A stretch of DNA of 5,834 nucleotides from Spirochaetia bacterium (GCA_025997715.1 BNUY01000165.1:1-5834), one strand, 5' to 3'. Shown: positions 1 to 5,834, numbered from the stretch's first letter. Notes: generated by a model not told the origin, from the sequence alone. A program made the numbers and translations.

Positions 1-1468
1 AGCGATGGGCCATGGCTTCAAAGAGGGCGTCCCGGTACTGGAAAGCCTTGTTCTTGGAAACCGGTTTGCCCTCCGCGTCAAAGCCGTAGCGGGATTTGCC
101 TGCCAGGGCCTTGACCCGTGCATTTTCCGCTAAGGGCTCGGAAAGTTCGGGCTTGCGATCATCCAGCTTTTCTACGTTGCCGTTGGAGAACATCACCGAT
201 TCGATAAAGGCGCCGCCCAGCCGGGGGGAGACCTCATCATTCACCGACAGCTTTACTACTTCCAGGAGCTTGGCGTTTATGTGGGCACGGAGGGCGTCCA
301 GTTCAGCCTTGTCGGCGATTTTGTTTTCAATAAGGTAGGCGCCGTAGGAGTCGATGGAGTCCGCCTCCTGCCAGAGTTTAATTTCGTCGGGGGTGCGGTA
401 ACTGGAGGCGTCCGAAGGGGAATGGCCGGAGACACGGTAGGTGAGGGTGTCAAGGAGTACCGGACCTTTGCCCGCCAGGAGCAGTTTCTTTTTCCGGGCG
501 ATAGCATCCGCCACGGCTAACGGGTTGTAGCCGTCCACACGCTCCGAGTGCATGTTATCGGGGTTGACCCCTGCGCCGACCCGGGCCATGACGCCGTAGC
601 CCATGGTTTCCCCGGCGGTCTGGCCGCCCATGCCGTAGAAGTTGTCGAAGAAGTTGAACAGTATCGGTGGCGCGCCCCCGGCATCCTTAGGCCAGAGGGT
701 GTGGTACTGATCCATGGCGGCCATCATCATTGCTTCCCAGACCGGGCCGCAGCCCATGGATGCGTCACCGATGTTGGAGACAACGATGCCGGGCTTCTTG
801 TTGATCCGCTTGTACAGCGCAGATCCGGTGGCGATATCCGCGGAGCCGCCGACGATAGCGTTGTTGGGCATGGAGCCGAAGGGGGTAAAGAATGCGTGCA
901 TGGAGCCGCCAAGCCCCCGGGTGAACCCCGCTTTCCGGGCGAAGATTTCCGCCAGGGCGCCGTAGAGGACAAAGTTTTCCGCCAGGTCCCGCACATTCTT
1001 ATAGGCGATTTTTTCAGCAACCGCCAGAGTTTCCCCGCCGAGGAAATCTTTCATAATGTGCTCCAGCTTCTTTTCATCCGCCGCTTTTTGTGACAATTGC
1101 CAGATGGCGGAATAACACTTGGCCAGGATTTCCCCGTGGCTCCGGTGGCTGCCGAAGGTGAAATCATCGATAGTAAGATTAACGCACTGTCCCACGGAGG
1201 ACGCTTCCTGTCCCATACTCAGGTGGGCCGGTCCCTTATGGTTGTACTCAATCCCGTTCCAGGTTCCCTGGGTTTTAAAGGTGTTGATCATGGTTTCAAA
1301 TTCCCGGATGGTCACCATGTCGTACCAGATCCGCTTGAGCCTGTCCGCGCCGTAAAGCTCTGTTTCCTTTTTGATGTCGCTCTTGTATTGATTAACCGGG
1401 ATGTCCTTGAGCTTGAGCATCTCCGGTTTCCGCACCAGTTTTGGATCCACCAACTGTGATTTAGGCAT
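1..1468 (-). CDS. 2-oxoacid dehydrogenase E1 component, apparent alpha-beta fusion (3' end outside the window)
   Basis: Thiamine diphosphate (ThDP)-dependent decarboxylase subunit of a 2-oxoacid dehydrogenase complex. It removes CO2 from the substrate and reductively acylates the E2 lipoyl group in the cytoplasm. My translation gives 489 codons from ATG at 1468 without a stop. The E1-alpha signatures appear in order: HRSHGE (108-113), GLGGSMHAF (186-194 region), the ThDP/Mg motif starting GDAS (234-237) and ending DNFYGMGG (275-282), and GHSPSD (348-353) followed by SYRTPDE, the usual phosphorylation-loop region. By comparison with human E1-alpha, Asp235, Asn276 and the Tyr278 carbonyl should be the Mg ligands. 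After about residue 470 the sequence [16 protein letters not shown] resembles the start of an E1-beta chain, so alpha and beta are probably fused; the beta half lies off the left edge. The start has AAGGAG 8 nt upstream and lies 21 bp after lpdA. Substrate (pyruvate, acetoin or other) is unresolved. Confidence 0.88.
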   Translation of the reverse strand, partial: MPKSQLVDPKLVRKPEMLKLKDIPVNQYKSDIKKETELYGADRLKRIWYDMVTIREFETMINTFKTQGTWNGIEYNHKGPAHLSMGQEASSVGQCVNLTIDDFTFGSHRSHGEILAKCYSAIWQLSQKAADEKKLEHIMKDFLGGETLAVAEKIAYKNVRDLAENFVLYGALAEIFARKAGFTRGLGGSMHAFFTPFGSMPNNAIVGGSADIATGSALYKRINKKPGIVVSNIGDASMGCGPVWEAMMMAAMDQYHTLWPKDAGGAPPILFNFFDNFYGMGGQTAGETMGYGVMARVGAGVNPDNMHSERVDGYNPLAVADAIARKKKLLLAGKGPVLLDTLTYRVSGHSPSDASSYRTPDEIKLWQEADSIDSYGAYLIENKIADKAELDALRAHINAKLLEVVKLSVNDEVSPRLGGAFIESVMFSNGNVEKLDDRKPELSEPLAENARVKALAGKSRYGFDAEGKPVSKNKAFQYRDALFEAMAHR

Positions 1469-1476
1469 TTCTTGTT

Positions 1477-1482
1477 CTCCTT
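1477..1482 (-). promoter_or_regulatory. Ribosome binding site of the E1 gene
   Basis: The minus strand reads AAGGAG followed by 8 nt and then ATG at 1468. It lies wholly in the 21-bp gap after the lpdA stop codon. It supports this ATG as the true start and implies that E1 is translated from the same message as E3. Confidence 0.8.
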
Positions 1483-1489
1483 ATGATTA

Positions 1490-2887
1490 CTACTTTATGC
1501 TCCACACCGCCTCACGGATCAGTTCACTGACCGTGGGGTGGGGGAAGATGAGCTGCTTCACGTCTTCGATCCGCAGTTCCTGTTCAATTAATACGGCGCC
1601 GCCCCAGATAAACTCCGAAGCGTAGGCCCCAACGGCATGAACCCCCAGGATACGCCGGCTTGATGCATCGGCAATTACCTTTACTTCCCCCGGCCCGGTG
1701 AAGGTGTTTTCCGCAACGAAACGGCCGGAGGCCCACATGGGCGCCGATGCTTTGAGTACGACAATTCCCTTTGATGCCGCTTCCTGCTCGGTCATCCCCA
1801 CGCCGGCGGCTTCGGTAACGCCGTAGACCGCCCAGGGTACGGCGTTGTACCGCATCCGGTTAGTGATACTGCCGGTCCCGCCCAGGCTTGTTAGTATATC
1901 TGCCACCGCCACTTCCGCCATACGGTAGGCCGAATGTGCCAGGAGGCTCTTCCCGGTTACATCCCCGGCGGCCCAGATACCCGGCATGTTGGTCCGCATC
2001 CGGTCATCCACGTTGACCCCCTTGGGTGTAATATCCAGCCCCGCAGCTTCTGCGCCCCAACCGGTGAGCACCGGACGGCGGCCCACCGCCACGAGCACCA
2101 GGTCGGCCTCGACTTTCTCAGCGGCCCCTGTTTTGGTAGTAAAGTAAACCGTGGCGCCGTCGATCTTTTCAACTTTGCAGCCCAGCTTAAAGGTGACGCC
2201 CTTCATTGCCCCGCGCAGTAGGGGAGCCTGGTCCTTGTCCATAAAGGGGATGATCTCCTCCATCATTTCGATGACCGTAACCTCCGCGCCCAGGCTGGAA
2301 AAGAGCCCGGCGAATTCCACCCCGATAACCCCGCCGCCAATGACAGTGAGCCGCTTGGGAACCGCAGCAATGCTGAGGAGGCCGGTGGAATCCACCACGT
2401 GTTGATTGTCCTTGCTCCCCGGTATCGGCGGGATAGCCGGAACGGATCCGGTGGAAACCAGGATGGTCCGCGCCTCATGCTCAGCGGTACCGCCTGCGCT
2501 TAAGGTTACTTTCACCTTTCCTGGTGTGGTGTTCCGGGGCGGAGCAATAATTTCCCCCCGTCCAACGGCCACCTCCACGCCGATGCGTTTCATCTGTTTG
2601 CCAATCCCCTCCCGCATTTTTGCTGAAACCTCGTCCTTCCATTTCTGGATAATCCCCCAGTCAAAGGAAACATCCTTGGCGTTGACGCCGAATTTTCCCG
2701 CCTCCTTTGCGTGGACATAGAGCTTTGCCGAATTGAGCAGGGTCTTGGTGGGGATGCAGCCCACATTCAGGCAGGTCCCCCCCAGGTATTGTTCTTCTAT
2801 TAACAACACCTTCTTCTTTTCATGTCCCAGCCGTTCCGCCGCAAGGTATCCCCCCGGCCCGGCTCCGATGATAATGGTATCGTACAC
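1490..2887 (-). CDS. lpdA: Dihydrolipoyl dehydrogenase (E3)
   Basis: FAD-dependent flavoprotein that reoxidises the dihydrolipoyl group of E2 and passes electrons to NAD+. It has 465 residues, the normal length. Visible parts in order: N-terminal FAD Rossmann motif GAGPGG (8-13); the redox disulfide in GGTCLNVGCIPTK with Cys39 and Cys44; the NAD-binding motif GGGVIG (184-189) ending in Glu207; a second FAD motif AAGDVTG (306-312); and a C-terminal dimerisation domain ending with HPTVSE, where His450 and Glu455 form the catalytic dyad. All catalytic residues are present. The start is GTG at 2887 because this gives the FAD motif its normal N-terminal distance and follows AAGGAG by 6 nt; the overlapping ATG is out of frame. 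It lies 10 bp after E2 and 21 bp before E1, so this E3 most likely serves this complex. One oddity is Thr where the usual YTxPE motif has Pro (YGVTEA, 355-360). Confidence 0.96.
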   Translation of the reverse strand: MYDTIIIGAGPGGYLAAERLGHEKKKVLLIEEQYLGGTCLNVGCIPTKTLLNSAKLYVHAKEAGKFGVNAKDVSFDWGIIQKWKDEVSAKMREGIGKQMKRIGVEVAVGRGEIIAPPRNTTPGKVKVTLSAGGTAEHEARTILVSTGSVPAIPPIPGSKDNQHVVDSTGLLSIAAVPKRLTVIGGGVIGVEFAGLFSSLGAEVTVIEMMEEIIPFMDKDQAPLLRGAMKGVTFKLGCKVEKIDGATVYFTTKTGAAEKVEADLVLVAVGRRPVLTGWGAEAAGLDITPKGVNVDDRMRTNMPGIWAAGDVTGKSLLAHSAYRMAEVAVADILTSLGGTGSITNRMRYNAVPWAVYGVTEAAGVGMTEQEAASKGIVVLKASAPMWASGRFVAENTFTGPGEVKVIADASSRRILGVHAVGAYASEFIWGGAVLIEQELRIEDVKQLIFPHPTVSELIREAVWSIK

Positions 2888-2892
2888 ATGCT

Positions 2893-2900
2893 ACTCCTTA
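2893..2900 (-). promoter_or_regulatory. Ribosome binding site of lpdA, overlapping the E2 stop codon
   Basis: The minus strand reads TAAGGAGT, in which the TAA is the stop codon of the E2 gene and AAGGAG is the Shine-Dalgarno sequence. The GTG start follows 6 nt after the AAGGAG core. Shared bases between stop and ribosome binding site suggest coupled translation of E2 and E3, which would help keep complex stoichiometry. This site decides the GTG start over the out-of-frame ATG at 2889-2887. Confidence 0.85.
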
Positions 2901-4310
2901 CATTGCCAGGGTGAGGTCGATGTCTGCCACCGCGTCACCCAGGGCCTTTAAGAACCGCGCCGCAGGGGCGCCGTCCACCACCTGATGATTGATGGTCAGG
3001 CTTAATCCGATGTGGGGCAGGAACTGAACGCCGTAGCCGTCCTCATCTTCCGCTTCGCCGGCCGCTACCGGCTTAAGTTCGATATTACAGACCCCCAGGA
3101 TGCCCACCTCCGGGGCGTTGAGTATCGGGGTAAAGCTGGAGACCCCCATGCTTCCCAGGTTGGTCACCGTGAAGGTTGACCCCGAAAGCTCGTCGGGGCT
3201 GACGGCACCTTTCTGACAGGCGGCGGCCAACCGCTTCGCCTCGGAGGAAATCTGCCGCAGGGACAAAAGGTTTGCGTTCCGAATCACCGGCACCATAAGG
3301 CCCCGTGGGGTATCCACCGCCACTCCCAGATGTACCCGCTCGTAGGTTTTCAGGGTATCCCCGATTTTGAGGGCATTCATAAAGGGGAAGCGGGGGAGGG
3401 TGCGGGACACCGCGAAGAGCACCAGATCGTTTACCGTAACCTTGGCAAACCCCAGTTCTTCCGCAGATCCCTTCATCCGTGCCCGCAGTTCCTGGAGCCG
3501 TACCGCCGGGGCACTTGCGTTCAGGGTAAGCTGGGCGCTTTCCGCCAGGGACTGATGCATACGATCCGAGATAAGTTTGCGGATACCCTTGATGGCGGTT
3601 TCCGTGATCGTCCCTTCGTCCAGGTTGGCTGGCGCCACTCCAGGGGCCGCCGCTGCTGTCACGCCGGAACCGGCCGCCGCAGCCGCTCCGCCGCCCGCAA
3701 GGTCCGCCGCCGTAACCCTGCCGCCAAACCCTGACCCGGTCGCCGGTACAGTTCCGCCAGCCGCCGCTGCAGCCCTCGCCGCAGCGGTTAATGCAGGCCT
3801 GTTTTGTAATGCCGCCTGCACATCCCGCTCGATAATCCGTCCCCCCGGCCCGGAGCCCGCAAGCCCGCCGGTTGACAGCCCTTCCTTTTCCGCCAGATGT
3901 TGCGCACGGGGAGAGATAGCCCCCCCGCTTCCCGCCTGGCCCGCTGCAACGGGGACCGAAGCGGGCGCAGCAACGGAAGCCGCCGCCTGGGGGCTAGTCC
4001 CTGACTCCGCCGGTCCTGAAGCGGCGGCTTTTTCCACCGCCGCACCGCCTACGGCGGCCGCCCAGTCTTCCCCGGGCTTTCCGATAGCCGCAATGGGTTC
4101 TAGGACGGGAACATCATCCCCATCCGCCCGGAGCAGTTTGAGAACCGTCCCGGCTTCCCCCGCAGGAACCTCGAAGGAGGCCTTGTCGGTTTCTACCATA
4201 CAGACCACGGAATCGGCGTCCACCGAATCTCCTTCCTTTACCTTCCACTCCGTCAGAATACAGGATTCCACCGTATTGCCCTGACGGGGCATAATCAACA
4301 CATGCGCCAT
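2898..4310 (-). CDS. 2-oxoacid dehydrogenase E2 component, dihydrolipoyl acyltransferase
   Basis: Core of the complex: takes the acyl group from E1 on a swinging lipoyl arm and transfers it to CoA. It has 470 residues. Order: lipoyl domain (about 2-78) with the lipoylated Lys43 in VETDKASFEV; an Ala/Ser/Gly-rich linker (about 83-130); an E3-binding domain (about 131-168, SPRAQHLAEKEG then GPGGRIIERDV); a second, degenerate copy of that domain (about 173-207, ending GFGGRVTAADL); another Ala/Gly linker (about 208-225); and the CoA-dependent acyltransferase domain (about 235-470). The active site NHQVVDG carries His442 and Asp446, and the core motif TNLGSMGVSSFTPI is present. The start ATG follows AAGGAG by 5 nt. 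It is the first gene of the E2-E3-E1 cluster. Homologues are annotated as pyruvate, acetoin or branched-chain E2; the sequence does not discriminate. The Ala/Gly linkers fit flexible hinges and explain a long spurious reading frame on the other strand. Confidence 0.95.
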   Translation of the reverse strand: MAHVLIMPRQGNTVESCILTEWKVKEGDSVDADSVVCMVETDKASFEVPAGEAGTVLKLLRADGDDVPVLEPIAAIGKPGEDWAAAVGGAAVEKAAASGPAESGTSPQAAASVAAPASVPVAAGQAGSGGAISPRAQHLAEKEGLSTGGLAGSGPGGRIIERDVQAALQNRPALTAAARAAAAAGGTVPATGSGFGGRVTAADLAGGGAAAAAGSGVTAAAAPGVAPANLDEGTITETAIKGIRKLISDRMHQSLAESAQLTLNASAPAVRLQELRARMKGSAEELGFAKVTVNDLVLFAVSRTLPRFPFMNALKIGDTLKTYERVHLGVAVDTPRGLMVPVIRNANLLSLRQISSEAKRLAAACQKGAVSPDELSGSTFTVTNLGSMGVSSFTPILNAPEVGILGVCNIELKPVAAGEAEDEDGYGVQFLPHIGLSLTINHQVVDGAPAARFLKALGDAVADIDLTLAM

Positions 4311-4315
4311 AACAA

Positions 4316-4321
4316 CTCCTT
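4316..4321 (-). promoter_or_regulatory. Ribosome binding site of the E2 gene
   Basis: The minus strand reads AAGGAG, then 5 nt (TTGTT), then the ATG at 4310. It fixes the start just before the MAHVLIMPRQG lipoyl-domain opening, which is the usual N-terminus for this family. Confidence 0.8.
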
Positions 4322-4334
4322 ACACTTTAAAGAA

Positions 4335-4474
4335 GAAGAATAATCAACCGCAAAGGCGACATCAGACCGCAGACCATAGGTCTGATTGGTCTGCGGCGCG
4401 CGAAGGGGAAGAAAGGTTACTACTTTTTTTTCTTCCTTTGTCGCCTTCGGCGCCTTCGCGGTTAAAAATTCTTC
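4335..4474. repeat. Composite intergenic inverted-repeat element (MITE-like or extragenic palindrome)
   Basis: Two 24-bp arms, 4335-4358 and 4451-4474, are inverted copies that match at 20 of 24 positions by eye. Each holds GAAGAAT, four variable bases, then AACCGC, one variable base (A or G) and AAGGCG. The right arm has an extra CGCCTTCGG-type unit, so GTCGCCTT recurs at 4440-4447 and also pairs with AAGGCGAC at 4353-4360. A further pair lies inside: GGAAGAAA (4407-4414) with TTTCTTCC (4429-4436). TTAA occurs just outside both ends (4327-4330 and 4478-4481), but a target duplication is not proven. The element fills most of the deoR-E2 gap and holds no coding sequence. Tandem GCGAAGGCG-like units are typical of dispersed intergenic repeats in several bacterial groups. 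In the transcript it could act as an attenuator or mRNA-stability structure; there is no clean U tract, so it is not called a terminator. Confidence 0.65.
4361..4396. other. Overlapping, mutually exclusive hairpins inside the repeat
   Basis: ATCAGACC (4361-4368) pairs perfectly with GGTCTGAT (4379-4386), leaving a 10-nt loop. CCGCAGACC (4367-4375) pairs perfectly with GGTCTGCGG (4388-4396), leaving a 12-nt loop. CAGACC (4370-4375) can also pair with GGTCTG (4379-4384) across ATA. The stems share bases, so only one can form at a time in the E2 leader RNA. Whether this switches expression or merely reflects repeat history is unknown. Confidence 0.55.
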
Positions 4475-4485
4475 CCATTAATTCC

Positions 4486-5241
4486 TTATACCCTCGTAAG
4501 CACAATCCCCGCTTCAGCCAATTCCCGGGCCGCACTATCTGTCAACCCGTCATCGGTGATGATACGGTCCAACTCCGACAGGGGCAGCACCGTGGAAAAG
4601 CCGAGCTTGCCGTACTTGCTGGAATCCGCCACCAGCACCGTAGTTTCCGCGTGGGCCTTCATCGCCTTGACAATCTCCGCCCCCTCCATCAGGTGGGTGG
4701 TGATCCCCCTATCCAGGGTAAAGCCGTCGGTCCCCACAAAGGCAAGCCGCACATTCAGCCGGGAGATAGTTTCCCGGGCGATGGGCCCCACCAGGGATTC
4801 GGTGGCCCGCCGGAGCTCCCCGCCGGTCATGGTGATCTGGAGGCCGGGATTCATCCGGGCATTGGAAAAAACCAGGGTTGAATTGGTCACGATGTGAATA
4901 TCCCGCTTCCCCATCAAATGCCGGGCAATCAACGCGGTGGTCGTTCCCGCCTCAATCATGATCACATCCCCATCCCGCACCAGGGCCGCCGCCGCCCGGG
5001 CAATGGCGTTCTTCTGTTCCAGCCGCTCCCGTTGGCGTTCCATAATGTCCCGGTGAATAGCCGGCGCTGCCCCGCCCCGGGTCCTGAAAAGCCAGCCCTT
5101 ATCCTCCAGTTCCTTCAGGTCCCCCCGGATAGTCACCTCGGATACGCCCAGATCCTGGGCCAAGGCGCTTACGGATACGGCGCCGGTTTCCGAGAGTTTG
5201 CCGAGTATTGTTTGTTCCCTTTCGTTTAGCTCTGATATCAC
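4486..5241 (-). CDS. DeoR-family transcriptional regulator
   Basis: Predicted DNA-binding repressor that responds to a phosphorylated sugar or related metabolite. It has 251 residues, the usual length. An N-terminal winged helix-turn-helix spans about 6-58, with recognition segment VSEVTIRGDLKELE (33-46) and the family wing RTRGGA (53-58). The C-terminal sensor domain, of the ribose-5-phosphate-isomerase-like fold, shows IEAGTTT (96-102), VTNS (118-121), GGELRR (140-145), FVGTDGF (168-174) and ADSSKYGK (205-212), all classic DeoR signatures. The start is GTG at 5241, with AAGGG 8 nt upstream and a strong promoter just before it; the protein then begins at the standard helix-turn-helix distance. 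It follows a sugar transporter gene that ends in a terminator and precedes the dehydrogenase genes by 175 bp in the same direction. Its ligand and targets are unknown; autoregulation and control of the downstream cluster are inferences. Confidence 0.94.
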   Translation of the reverse strand: MISELNEREQTILGKLSETGAVSVSALAQDLGVSEVTIRGDLKELEDKGWLFRTRGGAAPAIHRDIMERQRERLEQKNAIARAAAALVRDGDVIMIEAGTTTALIARHLMGKRDIHIVTNSTLVFSNARMNPGLQITMTGGELRRATESLVGPIARETISRLNVRLAFVGTDGFTLDRGITTHLMEGAEIVKAMKAHAETTVLVADSSKYGKLGFSTVLPLSELDRIITDDGLTDSAARELAEAGIVLTRV

Positions 5242-5249
5242 TTGCTATT

Positions 5250-5254
5250 CCCTT
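5250..5254 (-). promoter_or_regulatory. Ribosome binding site of deoR-family gene
   Basis: The minus strand reads AAGGG, then 8 nt, then GTG at 5241. It is slightly weaker than the AAGGAG sites of the downstream genes, but it is the only purine-rich site near this start and it supports GTG as the initiation codon. Confidence 0.65.
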
Positions 5255-5268
5255 ACGAAACTATTGTG

Positions 5269-5297
5269 ATTATATAACAGTATTGGAGGAAGTGCAA
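5269..5297 (-). promoter_or_regulatory. Sigma70-type promoter of the regulator gene
   Basis: On the minus strand a -35 box TTGCAC (5297-5292) and a perfect -10 box TATAAT (5274-5269) are separated by exactly 17 bp. The expected transcription start is near 5262, giving a leader of about 20 nt before the GTG. It lies directly downstream of the transporter gene's terminator, so it begins a new transcription unit: deoR, and possibly E2-E3-E1 by read-through. Confidence 0.82.
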
Positions 5298-5337
5298 GGG
5301 GGGATCGGGGAATTTTCGGATTTTTTGTCCCTGAGAT

Positions 5338-5374
5338 AAAAAAAGAGGCTATAAAACATCAGTTTCATAGCCCC
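5338..5374 (-). terminator. Intrinsic terminator of the sugar transporter unit
   Basis: On the minus strand GGGGCTATGAAAC (5374-5362) pairs with GTTTTATAGCCTC (5357-5345) in a 13-bp stem with two G-U pairs and a 4-nt loop. It is followed at once by seven T residues (5344-5338). It begins 24 bp after the stop codon of the substrate-binding protein. A small extra hairpin, TCCCG/CGGGA (5381-5385 with 5391-5395), sits between the stop codon and this terminator. Confidence 0.92.
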
Positions 5375-5397
5375 TAAAAGTCCCGCGTTACGGGAAT

Positions 5398-5834
5398 CTA
5401 CTTAATAGAATTCGCGTTTTCCTTCGTGGCAACCGTTACACCGGTATCAACCAGGCGCGGGACCGATTTGCCGTTCAGAAGGTCAATACCCGCTTGCAGG
5501 CCTTCATACCCCATGGTATAGGGATTCTGCACCATGGAAGCCTGGATGACCCCCCGTTCAACCATAGCCTTGGTGTCGGCGGTCCAGTCAAACCCGACAA
5601 ACTTGATAACGCCGGTCTTCCCGTTCTGCTCAACGCCGTTGGCGCCGCCGATGGAAGAATCTTCGTTACAGCCGTAGAAACCGGCCAGGTCGGGATTGGC
5701 GGTCATAAAGTCCAGGGCGTAGTTAAGGGCCTTGGTCTTGTCGCCGTCGGAATACTGGGTTCCCACAATGGTGATGCCCGGATACTTCTTGGCAATCTCA
5801 TCCTTGAAGTCGTTTTCCCGGGGCCGGTACCACC
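5398..5834 (-). CDS. Sugar ABC transporter substrate-binding protein, C-terminal part (5' end outside the window)
   Basis: Extracytoplasmic binding protein of the ribose/xylose type (periplasmic-binding-protein type 1 fold) that delivers a sugar to an ABC permease. Only the last 144 codons are seen; the frame stays open through 5832, so the GTG at 5766 is an internal Val and not the start. The signal peptide and N-terminal lobe lie beyond the right edge. Visible family features: RENDFKDEIAKKYP near the left of the fragment, GCNEDSSIGGANGVEQNG (equivalent to the NDxxALGA stretch of RbsB), FVGFDW with the Asp that in RbsB contacts the sugar, and MVQNPYTMGYEGL. The C-terminus, DTGVTVATKENANSIK, is typical of sugar binders with the ending DTGVxxVTKEN. 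The stop codon is TAG at 5398-5400. The terminator follows closely, so it is the last gene of its transcription unit. The sugar cannot be told from this part. Confidence 0.92.
   Translation of the reverse strand, partial: WYRPRENDFKDEIAKKYPGITIVGTQYSDGDKTKALNYALDFMTANPDLAGFYGCNEDSSIGGANGVEQNGKTGVIKFVGFDWTADTKAMVERGVIQASMVQNPYTMGYEGLQAGIDLLNGKSVPRLVDTGVTVATKENANSIK

Noticed and set aside
548..1093. Plus-strand reading frame of 181 codons
   Set aside because: It is antisense to the conserved E1 coding frame and has no recognisable motif; it arises from codon bias.
2887..2889. ATG as the start of lpdA
   Set aside because: It overlaps the GTG but is in a different frame and does not encode the FAD-binding N-terminus.
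3577..4284. Long plus-strand reading frame of 235 codons rich in Ala and Pro
   Set aside because: It is antisense to the E2 lipoyl domain and linkers; its composition mirrors the GC-rich Ala/Gly codons of E2, and it shows no domain or good ribosome binding site.
4335..4360. Intrinsic terminator of deoR formed by the repeat arms
   Set aside because: On the minus strand the arm is followed by GATTATTCTTCTTC, which lacks a run of T residues directly after the stem, and the stem arms are about 90 nt apart.
4335..4474. CRISPR array or tRNA-like structure in the deoR-E2 gap
   Set aside because: There are no regularly spaced identical direct repeats with unique spacers, and the hairpins do not form a cloverleaf with conserved tRNA bases.
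5764..5766. GTG as the start of the substrate-binding protein
   Set aside because: The frame stays open to the right edge with family-like sequence (RENDFKDEIAKKYP) upstream, so this GTG is an internal valine codon.

Overview
The window reads as one stretch of a GC-rich bacterial chromosome in which every supported gene lies on the minus strand, so transcription runs from high to low coordinates. The best guess for the source is a spirochaete of the Treponema/Spirochaeta group. This rests on an E1 gene whose alpha half runs into a beta-like segment, on the style of the lipoyl enzyme proteins, and on a GCGAAGGCG-type intergenic repeat. It is an inference from family resemblance, not a proof.

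In transcription order: (1) 5834-5398 holds the C-terminal 144 codons of a ribose/xylose-type sugar ABC transporter substrate-binding protein, closed by a strong intrinsic terminator (5374-5338). (2) A near-consensus sigma70 promoter (TTGCAC, 17-bp spacer, TATAAT; 5297-5269) drives a DeoR-family regulator (5241-4486, GTG start). (3) A 175-bp gap (4485-4311) is mostly filled by a composite inverted-repeat element (about 4335-4474) with smaller competing hairpins inside it. (4) Three genes for a 2-oxoacid dehydrogenase complex follow closely: E2 acyltransferase (4310-2898), E3 dihydrolipoyl dehydrogenase (2887-1490, GTG start) and E1 (1468 to beyond the left edge). The gaps are 10 and 21 bp and each gene has a clear AAGGAG-type ribosome binding site.

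Functionally, E1 would decarboxylate a 2-oxoacid (or cleave acetoin) with thiamine diphosphate. E2 would carry the acyl group on the lipoyl lysine Lys43 and pass it to CoA. E3 would reoxidise the lipoamide with FAD and NAD+. The substrate cannot be settled from sequence; pyruvate is the default guess and acetoin or another 2-oxoacid is possible. No convincing promoter is visible directly before E2, so transcription may read through from the deoR promoter across the repeat element. That would make the DeoR protein and the repeat the obvious candidates for controlling the complex.

The most notable points are two apparent tandem E3-binding domains in E2 (the second degenerate), a longer and altered thiamine diphosphate motif in the E1, the E2-E3-E1 gene order led by a DeoR regulator, and the structured repeat in the leader region. 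No RNA genes, CRISPR arrays, transposase genes or plus-strand genes were found. No clearly undescribed system is present.
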